64,000 bases of DNA, taken from the NCBI GenBank assembly GCA_005765155.1, contig VCCP01000003.1, positions 62,001 through 126,000 of the forward strand. The letters run 5' to 3'. This document shows, piece by piece, positions 34,030 to 44,599 of the stretch. Position 1 is the stretch's first letter. The number at the start of each line of letters is the position of its first letter. The DNA comes from Zelopaecilomyces penicillatus. Taxonomy: Eukaryota; Ascomycota; Sordariomycetes; Hypocreales; Pseudodiploosporaceae. The position numbers and the translations under genes are program-made. The notes under the pieces were generated by a model. That model did not search any database. It saw nothing but the letters and a program-made list of their open reading frames with translations, and was not told where the DNA came from.

Positions 34030-35656
34030 ATGCCAACCACAATGATGGTGTCTCTTTGCAAGACTCTCGCCATAGCTGTCTCGCTATTTGTTGCAGCCGC
34101 GCCTGTGACAGCAACATCGTCACCACAACCAGGTGCTCTCAATCCTGTAAGAACCCTTTGAATTCGGCATTCGCCATCTTTTAGGTCATCATTCCTGACG
34201 TAAAAAGGCTGACCATGATATATGAGATCAGTGTGATGTCCTGGCTAAGGTCATGCCATCCAACGTAGTGCTGCCGACATCACCCACCTACAACAAGCAC
34301 AACCTCTACTGGTCAAACAGACAGGGCGAGCTCCGTCCCATCTGCTTCATCACCCCCAGAAACACAAAAGATGTCTCCATAATCATGGCGACCCTCGTCG
34401 GGCTCAAGGCACGATTCAATGTCAAGTCCGGCGGCCATGTGCCATTTGAAGGTGGCTCCAATGTGAATGGTGGTGTTACTATTGATCTCACCTACCTGAA
34501 CCAAATCACGGTATCAAACGACAAAAAATCAGTCTCCCTCGGTCCTGCTGCTCGATGGATAGATGTGTCCCAGCGTCTAGACAAGATGGGGCTGGCTGTT
34601 GTTGGTGGCCGCGCTGCTGATGTTGGTGTTGCTGGGTTGATCCTCGGCGGTGGTATCTCATATTTCACAGAAGAACGCGGCTGGGCATGTGATAATGTGA
34701 AGAGTTTTGAAGTGGTTCTATCATCGGGTCAAATTGCCTATGCCTCGCCCACACAGAACATCGATCTGTTCAAGGCGCTGCGTGGCGGGGGAGGCTCTAA
34801 CTTTGGCATTGTTACACGCTTTGATGGCATTGCTTTCCCTCAAGGGAATCTTTGGCACCAGATGTTGATCCATCCACTGGCCGCAAAAGAACAGATCTTT
34901 AAGCACTTTATTGATTTGGTTACAAAGGGTGTGCTACGAGATAATAAGGTACACGCATATTTCGGCATTAGCCATCAAAAGATCCTTGGCGGGTTCAGTA
35001 CCTTGGCCCAGTTCTACCGCTCAACGCCGCCACCAGCAAATACAATACCAGAGGTCTTTCGCCCTTTCCAGGCTATACCGGGCGCTTTTGTCAATACTAC
35101 CACGGTGACCAGCCTCTCTGCTATTAGCCAGGCTATTGATGCGCCGTACGGCACCCGTGCGGCATGGTGGGATACGACTATTCAGGTCGAATCGCCCGCA
35201 CTGTTTATGGAGATTGCTGCTGCGTGGGAGGCATCCACAACCAAGCTTGTCGCAGCTGCAGGTGATGAAACTATGATACCGTTTCTTGTCTTCCATCCCA
35301 TTACGAAGAATGCGATAGCCCATATGCAAAAGTGGGGTGGCAATGCCTTGGGTCTGAAAGCTAATGAGAAACCACTTATGATGCTACATCTGGTTGTGTT
35401 CTGGGCTGACAAAAGGAATGATGGCCTTATTGATACCACAACCAGAGATCTGTTAGAGGAAATTAAGCAGCTAGCTAATAGAAGGGGCTTGAATCGAGGC
35501 TTGGTCTTTATGAACTTGGCAGGCAAGTCACAGGATGTACTCATGTCCTATGGCAAAGAAAGTCGTGATCGCTTGATGGCTACGGCGAAGAAATGGGATC
35601 CCAAAGGAGATCTTCAGAAGTTATGGCAGGGATATTTCCAGTTCAAAGGGATCTAG
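34030..35656 (+). CDS. Secreted FAD-linked (berberine-bridge-type) oxidoreductase
   Basis: Two exons: 34030-34146 and 34232-35656, with an 85-bp intron (GTAAGA...ATCAG). The joined start gives a signal peptide (VSLCKTLAIAVSLFVAAAP) and then CDVLAKVMPSNVVLPTS, the usual cysteine-bearing N-terminus of this family; a downstream ATG at 34253 would lose both. The product is about 513 residues, as expected. The FAD domain shows KSGGHVPFEGGSN with the covalent-FAD histidine (about His108), then AADVGVAGLILGGGISYF and the conserved GGGGSNFGIVTRF. The C-terminal BBE segment is KKWDPKGDLQKLWQGYF. It likely oxidises a small molecule outside the cytosol or in the ER. Two FAD-linked oxidases of the same superfamily in a row hint at a shared pathway, which is inference. 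Confidence 0.92.
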
Positions 35657-36826
35657 AAAGTGGTTCTAGCATTGTAATAAAAGCAATACCGTAATGGTTT
35701 TAATAGGAGTATTAGAACAGAGACAGTTGTTCATGAAACAATAAAGAGGTGTGAAGAATATGAAAAAAATAAAGCTAAAAGATGACACCTAGGCTAAAAT
35801 GTTTATATAAGATCCGCCACACAATGGAATCAAGTGGTGGACAGGGTCCAAACAGGTCTGAACACCTGATGAGACCAGCTCCCTTGCTATCAGCTTATGA
35901 AGATACGTCCCTGTTTCTGACATCTAAACTTTGTTTTATGGTCCACTTCTTTGCTGTCTCTTGTAATTAATATATCTTCTCTGCAAACTGCTGGATACGT
36001 TATTCCCTTTATGATAAAGTATACCGAATCAGTAATTTCCGAGAGTAAGCAATGATGTCAAGACTATTAGTGTGGGTACTGTATTATAACATGTCGTTTA
36101 TCCGGGCAGTTTGTGGTGTGATCTTGGCATTTCTATTTATAACTAAGAGTGATGTATTTTATATCACATTATCAAGTTATGATATAATAGATTGAACACA
36201 GCCGCAGGCTGTGCTGAGTTTTGGAATCATAATGATTCAGCCTTAGAGCATAACACTTAATACACAAATGTGATTGGTTGACAATTTTAAGTAATCTTGA
36301 ATGCAAATACCCAATTAGACAAGGTCCCATACTGAGAGTTATGCTTATTCTTGGTATAACGTTATGTGTCAGAATATAGCGCAGAGTGCTGATACCCTGT
36401 AAGGATTAACATCGCATTAGTGTAAGCTGATATAAACACCTAAATAGGGAAGTTGTTAACTTAGATTAGCTCAGCTCTAGATAAATCTAGGCTTCTACCA
36501 AAGAGTCAAATCATGGATATATAAGTAAGAGATTATACCTCGATATCTAGAATATATCATTACAGATTCCTTTATAAACTGATCAGCTATATATCCTCTT
36601 TCTGTAAGTCATTTATATCTTCCCACTGCCTAGCCACAACCTTGATCACTTTGTTCGAATTTTAATAGCGATAACTACTAATACTACCTTAACATACTAG
36701 ACCATCTTTATCGATTAAGCCTCGCCTGCTTAGTACTATTTTTACTCAATCGCCACTTATAGGTTATGCGCTTGATCTAATCATAGCAGACCTTGAAAGC
36801 TGATATCTTTCTTTCAGTTCAGCACC
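35657..36826. other. Intergenic, moderately AT-rich
   Basis: No coding frame of interest. Upstream region of the small secreted protein gene at 36827. Confidence 0.45.
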
Positions 36827-37192
36827 ATGAAGTTCCTTAGTGTTGTGGCCGCTTCTGTAGCGATTCTTGGAGGAGAAGCTATGGCGCAAATTTGTGCCGG
36901 TCAAATATCTTCTGCTTGTGTCTCATTGTGGGCTAGGCCAAATTCTGGTAACCCCAATGTGAATACATGGGTGCCCAACTGCGCAGGTCACTGCCATAAT
37001 CAAGGTTTTGAGTCTATCATTGCTGGTGGTAAAAAGATTGCATTGGGTCCGCTGTATACAACGGTTCGTTGCCACGTCTACAACCGATCAAACTGTGGTG
37101 GCAATGAGATTTTGGATACTGGTAATGTGAAGAGTTACAGGACCTTTAATACCCCCGGCGCCCAGTCGATTAAATGCTATTATGGCTGTTAA
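36827..37192 (+). CDS. Small secreted cysteine-rich protein
   Basis: 121 residues in one exon. A clear signal peptide (MKFLSVVAASVAILGGEAMA) is followed by a ~100-residue mature part with eight cysteines: one near the new N-terminus (QICAGQ), SSACVS, NCAGHCHNQ, VRCHV, SNCGG and a C-terminal IKCYYGC. An even number suggests four disulfides. It is basic to neutral with aromatic residues near the end and has no kexin site. I do not recognise the family; the size, cysteine content and signal fit secreted effector or antimicrobial-type proteins, but function is unknown. It lies alone, followed by ~2.8 kb of gene-free DNA. Confidence 0.8.
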   Translation: MKFLSVVAASVAILGGEAMAQICAGQISSACVSLWARPNSGNPNVNTWVPNCAGHCHNQGFESIIAGGKKIALGPLYTTVRCHVYNRSNCGGNEILDTGNVKSYRTFNTPGAQSIKCYYGC

Positions 37193-40004
37193 TCAGGATA
37201 ACATATTGGGTGGATTTTGATGTGTTATATTATCATTACCTCTTTTTCCCTCTTAAGTTAGTTCAATTAAGTGCGGTTTGCCACCCAAATCCTGTCTACA
37301 ACTTATTATGATTAAATTATAAATAGTTCAGAACAGTAAAAATATTTAGATATAAAAGGAGATTAAGGTAATATTAAATGTATTATTCAAGCAGTATATT
37401 CATCGCTTATTATAGGTAATATTTTCTTTTGTATTTAGGGTTATTGAGATCTGCTTAAGTAAGTGGCTGAATATCTGTATAGTTCTACTAGCTTAGTATA
37501 GTTAAATTCCTCGTTTAAGTGCAATAAATGTCGACGGCAGATCCATACATTATAAGCTATCACTTGAACTAGGTTTATAACGAATGACAGCAAGACGAGA
37601 TTATATTCCCCAGCGGATATATTATAGATTTACAGCAGAAATGATTTCATAGACTCTTCTAAGGTCATCCAGTTAATCAAGAGAATTTCAGTCAAACATA
37701 TGAGCCGCTTGAGAATGCCAGCGAAGGAAACTTTCGCATTCGTTCCCTGGGCGAGCAGGCTCAAATCAACAAGCATGGATTGAATTTTGCCTCACCATAT
37801 AATGCAAAGGCTTGGGGGATATTTTAGCCTGGTAACTATGGCAGTGGAAACATGTCCTGAGAGTCTGAAATTTTTTTGAGTGATGCTATTCACGAACGCT
37901 TTACTTGTAAGCGCACACAACCCATCAACCAACCACGGCGCAGACCAGTGTACACAATCAATTAAGAAGGCCACTATACAGATAGTTTTAAATAGATATT
38001 TAATTAAAGAGGCTTCTGTACAGACCATGATGAATATAATCAATCAGATAATCTACTGCATATCGGGGTCTATAGCATGGTCTGCATCGTGGTCTTTTCA
38101 ATTGATAGGTCGTGTACGCTGCAGTGGCCGGGCTGCTCAATTACCTACATACTGTAGTTGCCAGTTCAGTTGAGGGAGAAATGCGTGCACAAAGCTGGAT
38201 AGGCCCGTGACTCTTTTTTTTTTTGTGTCAGTATGAGATGATCGATAGCTTAGAGCAGTCTCGATGTTTTCAGGGTGCCTTCTGAATATACCACTAATAG
38301 CATACCCTGGTCCTGGAATCAGCTCGATGCCTCCCAGACGCATTAACAAGAAGGGTGTAAGAGGATGGACACAATATAGTGCCCATCACCTTGAGTGCAC
38401 AGAGAGGAGACACCAGATGCTGCACAAAGCCGTGTCCTGCATTGGGAGAAATTAATAGGCCGTTATAATCTGTGACGGAATCTATACAGCAATTCCAAGA
38501 GTTGCTATGAGGGTGGACCCCTTGGGGTTGAGGCACTTGCACAAGGGTGGTGACTGTTGAGCATGGTTTGATCACAGTGTCACATGAATATGCTTCCTAC
38601 AGCATGTTTATGTCCTACTCCCAGTCTCAGCGACCACAGTTGCTGATTGACTTTATTCATCTTCATGGCGTATTTTACCTGTCAGTACCATTTCACCAGG
38701 CCCGATTCCCCTTGTAACAATGTCGCCGTCGGCTGTTTGACATGGTCTAATAGCTCCAAGCTATGAGCAGTTTCATCACCACAACCTCAAACTTAAACCT
38801 GATGAGAACAAGCCTTCTCTCACTATTCACGTGCTCTCTTCAATAGTTTCTGGGGTGCCCAAGCGGTGGGCATCACTCGTTTTGGCTGAAGGTGTGTGAA
38901 TAAAGACACACGAGATGGCAACATGTCCAGGGCTAGCTTCTGGTTCTACACTGGGCAGTTGTGAACGTTGCTGGCGAAGGCACAATCCATCTGTGATCAC
39001 AGAAATCTTGAGCAGCCTTTCCTCATGAACTAATCAGTGACAAAATAATACTCAATCAAACACAAAAGACGAACGCGATAATACTGCTGAACCACGGCAT
39101 TAGGCAGCGGGTGAGGCTTTACCTAGGTCTAGGTGCTTATGCTGACAGCGTGTTTCGGTTGGACTTAAATCTGACCACCCCACGCACGCTTGTCCTTGTT
39201 CCAGGTGGGTCATGCTCACTACCTATCTACAGGGGCCAATGCCACCGCCTTTTGCCCAGCTTTTCGTTCTAGACCTCTCTGGGACCGTGCCACTAACAAC
39301 TGTGGCATACCATGGTTTAAGCTGACTGGCACACTGACGCCCTACTCTATATAGTAGATGTCTTTGCAGAAAAAGGGTCCATCATAACATTCTAACATTT
39401 CACTACACCTATATCGACAGTTATAATGTAGTGATCAATTACAATATAATAATGATTGAATACATGGGCTACCGGTTCAAAACATGTATATGGCAGGTAG
39501 TAGATAGGGGTTTTGTATATAGGGTTCAATTGCAATATTATAACTACATTTTTTACTTGTATCAGATTTACTATTATAGCACAAACATCAACTAAAGCTT
39601 TGGTAGGCTTGTGTAAAATACAACTGAATAAGGGTGTATGCAGTAGGATGTTCTATATCAGGTATTAATAGAGCTGTAGCCTGATTAATTAATATATAAT
39701 TATATAGTATCTAATATATTATCTGTTATTCTATCCTAGTGATTATTATTATATTTAATATATAATATACTTATTATATTATAAATATTAATTATAAATT
39801 TATTAAAATTACTTAATAATATAAATATAAAGAATCTTTTCAATTTATTTTAATTAAATAAAAGTCTATATAATATCTTTATAATTTAATATATATATAT
39901 ATATATATATATATCAATATATTCATCTGCATCCCATCTTTACCTCATCTTTACTTCATCTTTATTGCTCTATCACACTTATTATCAATATTGTATTTAG
40001 AGCT
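37193..40004. other. Gene-free stretch, AT-rich at its right end
   Basis: No frame with a recognisable product. 39640-39960 is strongly AT-rich and contains an (AT)n run at about 39888-39914. Short frames at 37880-38173 and 38294-38575 are unsupported. Confidence 0.45.
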
Positions 40005-40715
40005 ATGGTAATTACCTTCAATTCTTTTCCAACTTTAGCCGTGACTATCGTTGTTCATGCTGCTCTTACACTCCGCTGTATCACATCACCTAATCGAAAT
40101 ACCTCCAAAGACTGGAAACATGACCGACTTGGCTTTTTTGCAACCAGTACCTTTACCAACGCGGTCGGCATCGGCTTGATAGCCATCTACGTTTTGCACA
40201 TCGCTCTTGTCTGCGCATGGCAATTCACGCCCCCACCGTCGCTACCTTATTGCCCACACCCAGAGCGACTCAATTCCAGCCTCCTCACCTGGAACACGCT
40301 TACAGTAACCAGTCTGCTTGGAACTATACTTCTGGGTGCTCCACTTCGCATCAGCGCCTATAACGGTCTGGGTCGAAACTTCACATACAAGCTGACGGCA
40401 CCTAACAAGCTGACGACGGACGGCATTTATCAATATATGCAGCACCCAAGCTATACCGGCTTGATGATTGTGCTCACGTCATCATTTGCCATGCTACTTC
40501 GCTGGGACGGTTCCATTGCCTGTTGGCTGCCGGCTATCATTTACGATAGGTTAGACGGGTGGGGTACTGCTGCTTATACAGTAGTCATCTTTGCATTTGG
40601 ACATCGTATGATGACGCGCATTCAGGATGAAGAGGCCATGTTGAAGGAGCTTTTTGGTGTGGAATGGGTTGATTGGCATAACCGAACTGCCAGGTTTATC
40701 CCACTTGTATATTAA
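40005..40715 (+). CDS. Isoprenylcysteine carboxyl-methyltransferase-like membrane protein
   Basis: 236 residues, one exon. Hydrophobic segments lie at about residues 8-28, 45-72, 92-116, 146-165 and 185-200. The C-terminal half carries the family pattern LGRNFTYKLTAPNKLTTDG, then YQYMQHPSYTGLM (the His-Pro-xx-xx-G core) and RIQDEEAMLKELFGVEW near the end, as in ICMT/PEMT-type methyltransferases that use SAM at the ER membrane. Many fungal paralogues of this type are not the housekeeping Ras/a-factor enzyme. It sits about 650 bp upstream of a UbiA prenyltransferase on the same strand, so methylation of a prenylated small molecule is an attractive but unproven role. Confidence 0.85.
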   Translation: MVITFNSFPTLAVTIVVHAALTLRCITSPNRNTSKDWKHDRLGFFATSTFTNAVGIGLIAIYVLHIALVCAWQFTPPPSLPYCPHPERLNSSLLTWNTLTVTSLLGTILLGAPLRISAYNGLGRNFTYKLTAPNKLTTDGIYQYMQHPSYTGLMIVLTSSFAMLLRWDGSIACWLPAIIYDRLDGWGTAAYTVVIFAFGHRMMTRIQDEEAMLKELFGVEWVDWHNRTARFIPLVY

Positions 40716-41311
40716 CAATTGATGTATTCCAGGGGTTAGGCGGTGAGCTACCGATGTTTTAGTTGAGATCATTGGCAATCAGTTTAATTTCTTGTTTAAT
40801 AATATAGTTGTCTATTCGTGTCTGTGATTTTGTATTCTTTCTGCTACATTATTCCCCATCCTACAATCAGATAATAATTACTTTGCATCCTGGGTACATG
40901 TCAATATTAAGCAAATGTCTGTTGTTATTGCTCCTGTTTCATAGACACCTTTATAGCGAAGAGATGTCATGTTATAACCTAGGTCTTGAGGATCTTGAAG
41001 GAGATTCTCTTGGTCCCCACTTAACATAGTTCCATCCTTGCTTTACCGTCTCGATTCTTCAAGTCTTACTGAGACATTTTGATATTATATCGACTATTTA
41101 ATTCTTAACTGCATAGAATCTTACAATATAGGTGTGTTGCATCTGTGGCTGCTTATTTTCAAATTCTATAGAGTGTAAGGATCCTATATCTTAGCAAATG
41201 AACTTGCTACATATTAAGTGTATATCTATAAGTAAAGATATATGATACAATAGGATATTTAGCCGATGTCAAAGTTGTGATGTTTTCTGAGATCCCAAAC
41301 CAGTACTCTTC
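40716..41311. other. Intergenic between methyltransferase-like and prenyltransferase genes
   Basis: No supported gene; AT-rich towards 41240. Contains the promoter of the prenyltransferase gene. Confidence 0.45.
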
Positions 41312-41368
41312 TTGACCGAACTCATTTTACAAATCAAGATCAAACCTAAGCTCTTAGCCCTTGGGACA

Positions 41369-42388
41369 ATGCCCTCCAAATCACGCATCGAGCGTGATCA
41401 TGTTGATCTAACGCACATCAGTTACTTTCCTCACCTTCCTCCATACTCGATCCCGACATCCGGCATTCTCTCCAAGCTTCCATCATCATGGGTCCCTTAC
41501 GGCGAACTGATGCGCATTGACCGCCCTGGCGGTCTCTACGCATTTTATTTTCCCTACATATTCAGTGTTTTATATGCTGCATGTATTGCACCAAATCCAC
41601 CCGAACCTCAAACTGTTGTTGGCTTCATTGGCATCCTTCTCCCCTTCAACATCCTCTTACGTGGAGCTGTATGTACCTGGAATGACAATGTTGATCAGAG
41701 CTTTGACAGACAGGTAGAACGCTGTCGACATCGTCCAGTGGCGCGAGGCGCAGTGTCAACCACGGAGGCAAATATCTTTACACTGGTGCTTCTTGCTGCC
41801 TGTTGTCCAATCCTGATTCAGCTACCGGTTTCTTGTACGTCGCACACCTTCATCGCTGTTGCGCTTTTCTTTATCTACGCTCTCATGAAGCGCGTAACGT
41901 ACTATCCTCAAGTAGTACTGGGATTTCCCTTTGCCTGGGCCATCTTCTTCTGCATAGCGGCGATGGGAATGAACCCGCTCGGTGATCACTTGGCTTCTAC
42001 CTTGGCCCTGTTCACTGCCAACTGCCTTTGGACGATTGTATACGACACTATTTATGCACATCAGGATGTTGCTGATGATGAAAGAGCGGGAGTTAAAGGT
42101 ATGGCTTTACGATTTAAATCGTCTACCAAGTTATTATCCAGCATTCTGGCTATTATTCAAGCCATCATGCTTGTGTTATGCGGGTACTGGGCAAACTTCG
42201 GCATGTTCTACTATGTGGGTACTGTCGGGGGAGTTTCAATGGCCATGGCATATTACATCTACAGTGTTGATCTGAAAAGCCCAGAGAGCTGTGGGGCTTG
42301 GTTTCGTGATCAATTCTGGACTGTCGGGGCGGGTTTTGTGGCGGGTCTCGGTGGTGAATATTGCACAAAGTTGATGGGGAGACACTGA
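41369..42388 (+). CDS. UbiA-type membrane prenyltransferase
   Basis: 339 residues from the Met at 41369 (MPSKSRIERDHVDLTH); an in-frame Met at 41312 would add 19 residues and cannot be excluded. It has the entry signature LMRIDRPGGLYAFYFPY, then the first diphosphate/Mg-binding motif NDNVDQSFDRQVERCRHRP and the second motif DTIYAHQDVADDERAGVKG, with about eight or nine membrane helices. The length equals that of fungal meroterpenoid and ubiquinone UbiA enzymes. It transfers an isoprenoid chain to an aromatic or other acceptor in ER or Golgi membranes. Mitochondrial Coq2 is unlikely, since the N-terminus is short and lacks an obvious targeting peptide. It is the strongest hint of a meroterpenoid pathway in the window. 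Confidence 0.93.
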   Translation: MPSKSRIERDHVDLTHISYFPHLPPYSIPTSGILSKLPSSWVPYGELMRIDRPGGLYAFYFPYIFSVLYAACIAPNPPEPQTVVGFIGILLPFNILLRGAVCTWNDNVDQSFDRQVERCRHRPVARGAVSTTEANIFTLVLLAACCPILIQLPVSCTSHTFIAVALFFIYALMKRVTYYPQVVLGFPFAWAIFFCIAAMGMNPLGDHLASTLALFTANCLWTIVYDTIYAHQDVADDERAGVKGMALRFKSSTKLLSSILAIIQAIMLVLCGYWANFGMFYYVGTVGGVSMAMAYYIYSVDLKSPESCGAWFRDQFWTVGAGFVAGLGGEYCTKLMGRH

Positions 42389-43919
42389 GCACCGTTTTTT
42401 GTGTAGTATGCAGGAGATCAGTGGCTGGAGTGGGTTCAGGTTGGAATTGTGACTTGAGCAACCGTTCATCACAGCGACAGAGCATCTTGGGTATGAGCGA
42501 CTCGTCAGTCGCCCTCGTTTTGTCTACGCCAATAAAATCACACGGTATCACTGTCACTGTGGCGCAAATCACTACTGTGTTCCATACCTACCTTGACTCG
42601 CAGCAATTTAATCACAATCTATAAGCACCTTGACACAGTAATACATGTCTATCAAATTAGGATGTGGTCATGATAATGATAGCAACTCATCTTTCTGCTG
42701 ATTTGAATTCTAGAGTACCTATAGTATTAACACCCTCTCTCCAGCACCCTCTACTACAGTCCTCTTTGTGTAATCTCTTTAAAATGTGGACTCCACATTG
42801 AGTGAACCATCGGCCTGTCGAATCTAAACATTGACTATGTTAGTGGGGCTTTGAGAATAGAATGGGGTTTACAGCGATGATCTCACCTCTCGCTGGCCAC
42901 ACATGCAATGGTGGTAATCTTCCGGGTTGTCACATTGTTTAGCAACACCTGTTGATTGGTGTGTTAATAAACCACATCCATTCCTTGAGAATGGCCCCGG
43001 CTCTTTTTGTTTTGGAACAAATTTAAAGTGTTGACGTACATCTATAGCCCTTCAAGTGGTTCTTTGTCCAATGTGGTTGTTCTTGGACGACACGGTCGCA
43101 GGAGTATTCTTTTGCATTGGGGCCGCAATTGCCATCTGCAGTAACAGCGCCAGCAAAGGCGAGAAACGCGGGGAGAATGGAGTGGAAAAAATACATCACG
43201 ACAGGAACTTTGTTAATTTATGAAAGGCGTTTAGAGTTAATAAAAATTAGTCAGGCTAAGGTGAGATATTTTCTACCTCTTATAGTTCGACAGAAGCCAA
43301 CAGAAAAATTAATAAGCTGAGTCTTACACGTTGTTGCGCTCATCCCACTCGCAAGAACGCATTGTCCAAGTCGTCCAAAGTCTTACCTATGACAGGTGGC
43401 TTTTTGCTACTGACTGTGAATTGATGCACCATCTCCAACTTTCGCTTGAATGGCATTTGTCGGCATTCGTGGCAACCAAGCGTGCGCGAAGTGGGAGAGA
43501 CCGACTTGGCCCTGGTCGCCGTCACATTACTCCCCCTTACCATTAGTCTTTTATTAAGTTACGGAAAGACATTCTTTATCCCAAAACGGCAACTCAAAGC
43601 CAAAAGTACAAGGCAAAGAGATTTTGCAAATATTATTCCACGAATATTGATGTCTGTAGATGTACGGAACTCATTCAAGCTGCCTGGATATAGGAATAAT
43701 AATATAGGTGGTAGAGCAAGGGAAGTTATGGAAGGAGCATTATATCGGTTGGTCTCTCGTACAGCACAGATTGTTAATAAGATATAGCTTGTCAATTGAT
43801 GTCTTCATAATTACATTATGTTTATATATATATGCGTCCATTCAGATTACCCATTAGATTCCAACTTGACCATTCTGAGCCTAACCACGATGACGAGGTT
43901 CAAAGCGTTCAAAAACCAT
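42389..43919. other. Intergenic, no supported gene
   Basis: Several overlapping short frames (43117-43320, 43331-43546, 43446-43787) on both strands show no family resemblance and are treated as chance. Confidence 0.45.
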
Positions 43920-44357
43920 TTAAGGGAGACCCTGAGGGGCGAAGCTGAGATCGGGCTTGACAACAGCCCCGCTGGCCACTGCCTTGTCGGTGTAGGCGGG
44001 GTAGACAATTTGTCTCTTCTTGTTGTCGACGACAGCGAGAGTGGTGAAGCCATTGCCGGGGCCGAACTGGCCGCTCCAGCCGGAGGTGACGGTGTACACG
44101 CCGCAGTTGGTGGGGCCGCCGTTTGCCTGAGCAGCGTTGGCCTTGTTGACAACATGGGTGCAGCCGGTGACCTTGTCAACCTTGTTGTTGATGCCGAAGG
44201 TCCAGGTGCAAGAGGTGTTGGCCTTGTTGCAGACACGCTTCATGTTCTCAATTGTCCACTGGGGGCTGGCAGCCATCATGGACTTGGCTGGGGCCGGAGC
44301 GGCGAAAGCGGTCGAGGCCGCGAGAATGGCAGTGATGACGGCGTTGGTGAGCTGCAT
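43920..44357 (-). CDS. Secreted protein of the Hrip1 (hypersensitive-response-inducing) type
   Basis: 145 residues, one exon. Signal peptide MQLTNAVITAILAASTAFA, then a short alanine/proline spacer and a domain with four cysteines (KRVCNKANTSCTWTFG, VTGCTHV, GGPTNCGVYTVTSGW). The tail reads WSGQFGPGNGFTTLAVVDNK and ends in PDLSFAPQGLP. This layout resembles the small secreted fungal proteins called Hrip1-like elicitors, recognised here from memory. It is high in GC with strongly biased codons, suggesting high expression; the opposite strand is therefore also open (43818-44405), a shadow. Function inferred as extracellular; plants recognise some members. Confidence 0.8.
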   Translation of the reverse strand: MQLTNAVITAILAASTAFAAPAPAKSMMAASPQWTIENMKRVCNKANTSCTWTFGINNKVDKVTGCTHVVNKANAAQANGGPTNCGVYTVTSGWSGQFGPGNGFTTLAVVDNKKRQIVYPAYTDKAVASGAVVKPDLSFAPQGLP

Positions 44358-44513
44358 GATGGCGGTGTTTGGGAGTGCGTTTTTGTTTGTGGGAAAAGGC
44401 TGTAGTTATTTTTTTGGAAGAGAGGAAGTAGTGGATGATGTGATGTCTTGTCTTGGTGTTTGTGAATGCGAGTGATGATGAGAATGGATGAATTGGTTAC
44501 GGGATTGCAGGTC

Positions 44514-44522
44514 CTTCTTATA
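44514..44522 (-). promoter_or_regulatory. TATA-like element upstream of the Hrip1-like gene
   Basis: On the reverse strand TATAAGAAG lies about 157 bp before the ATG at 44357. Spacing is plausible for a fungal TATA box with a 5' leader. Confidence 0.35.
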
Positions 44523-44599
44523 CGTCTGTTGAAGCTTTAGGGACATTGCTTTCTCGGCGACGACGATAGAGAATACGAGATACTTGCATGCATACCTAC

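Noticed and set aside
39888..39914. (AT)n run as a possible regulatory or cruciform element
   Set aside because: Simple dinucleotide repeats are expected in such AT-rich flanks; no further evidence.
41312..41368. Upstream start for the prenyltransferase
   Set aside because: The extra 19 residues are atypical for the family; the Met at 41369 gives the usual N-terminus. Kept only as an alternative.
43818..44405. 195-codon forward frame
   Set aside because: It is antisense to the Hrip1-like gene, whose GC-rich codons keep the other strand open; its translation is low-complexity G/V/D/A text.
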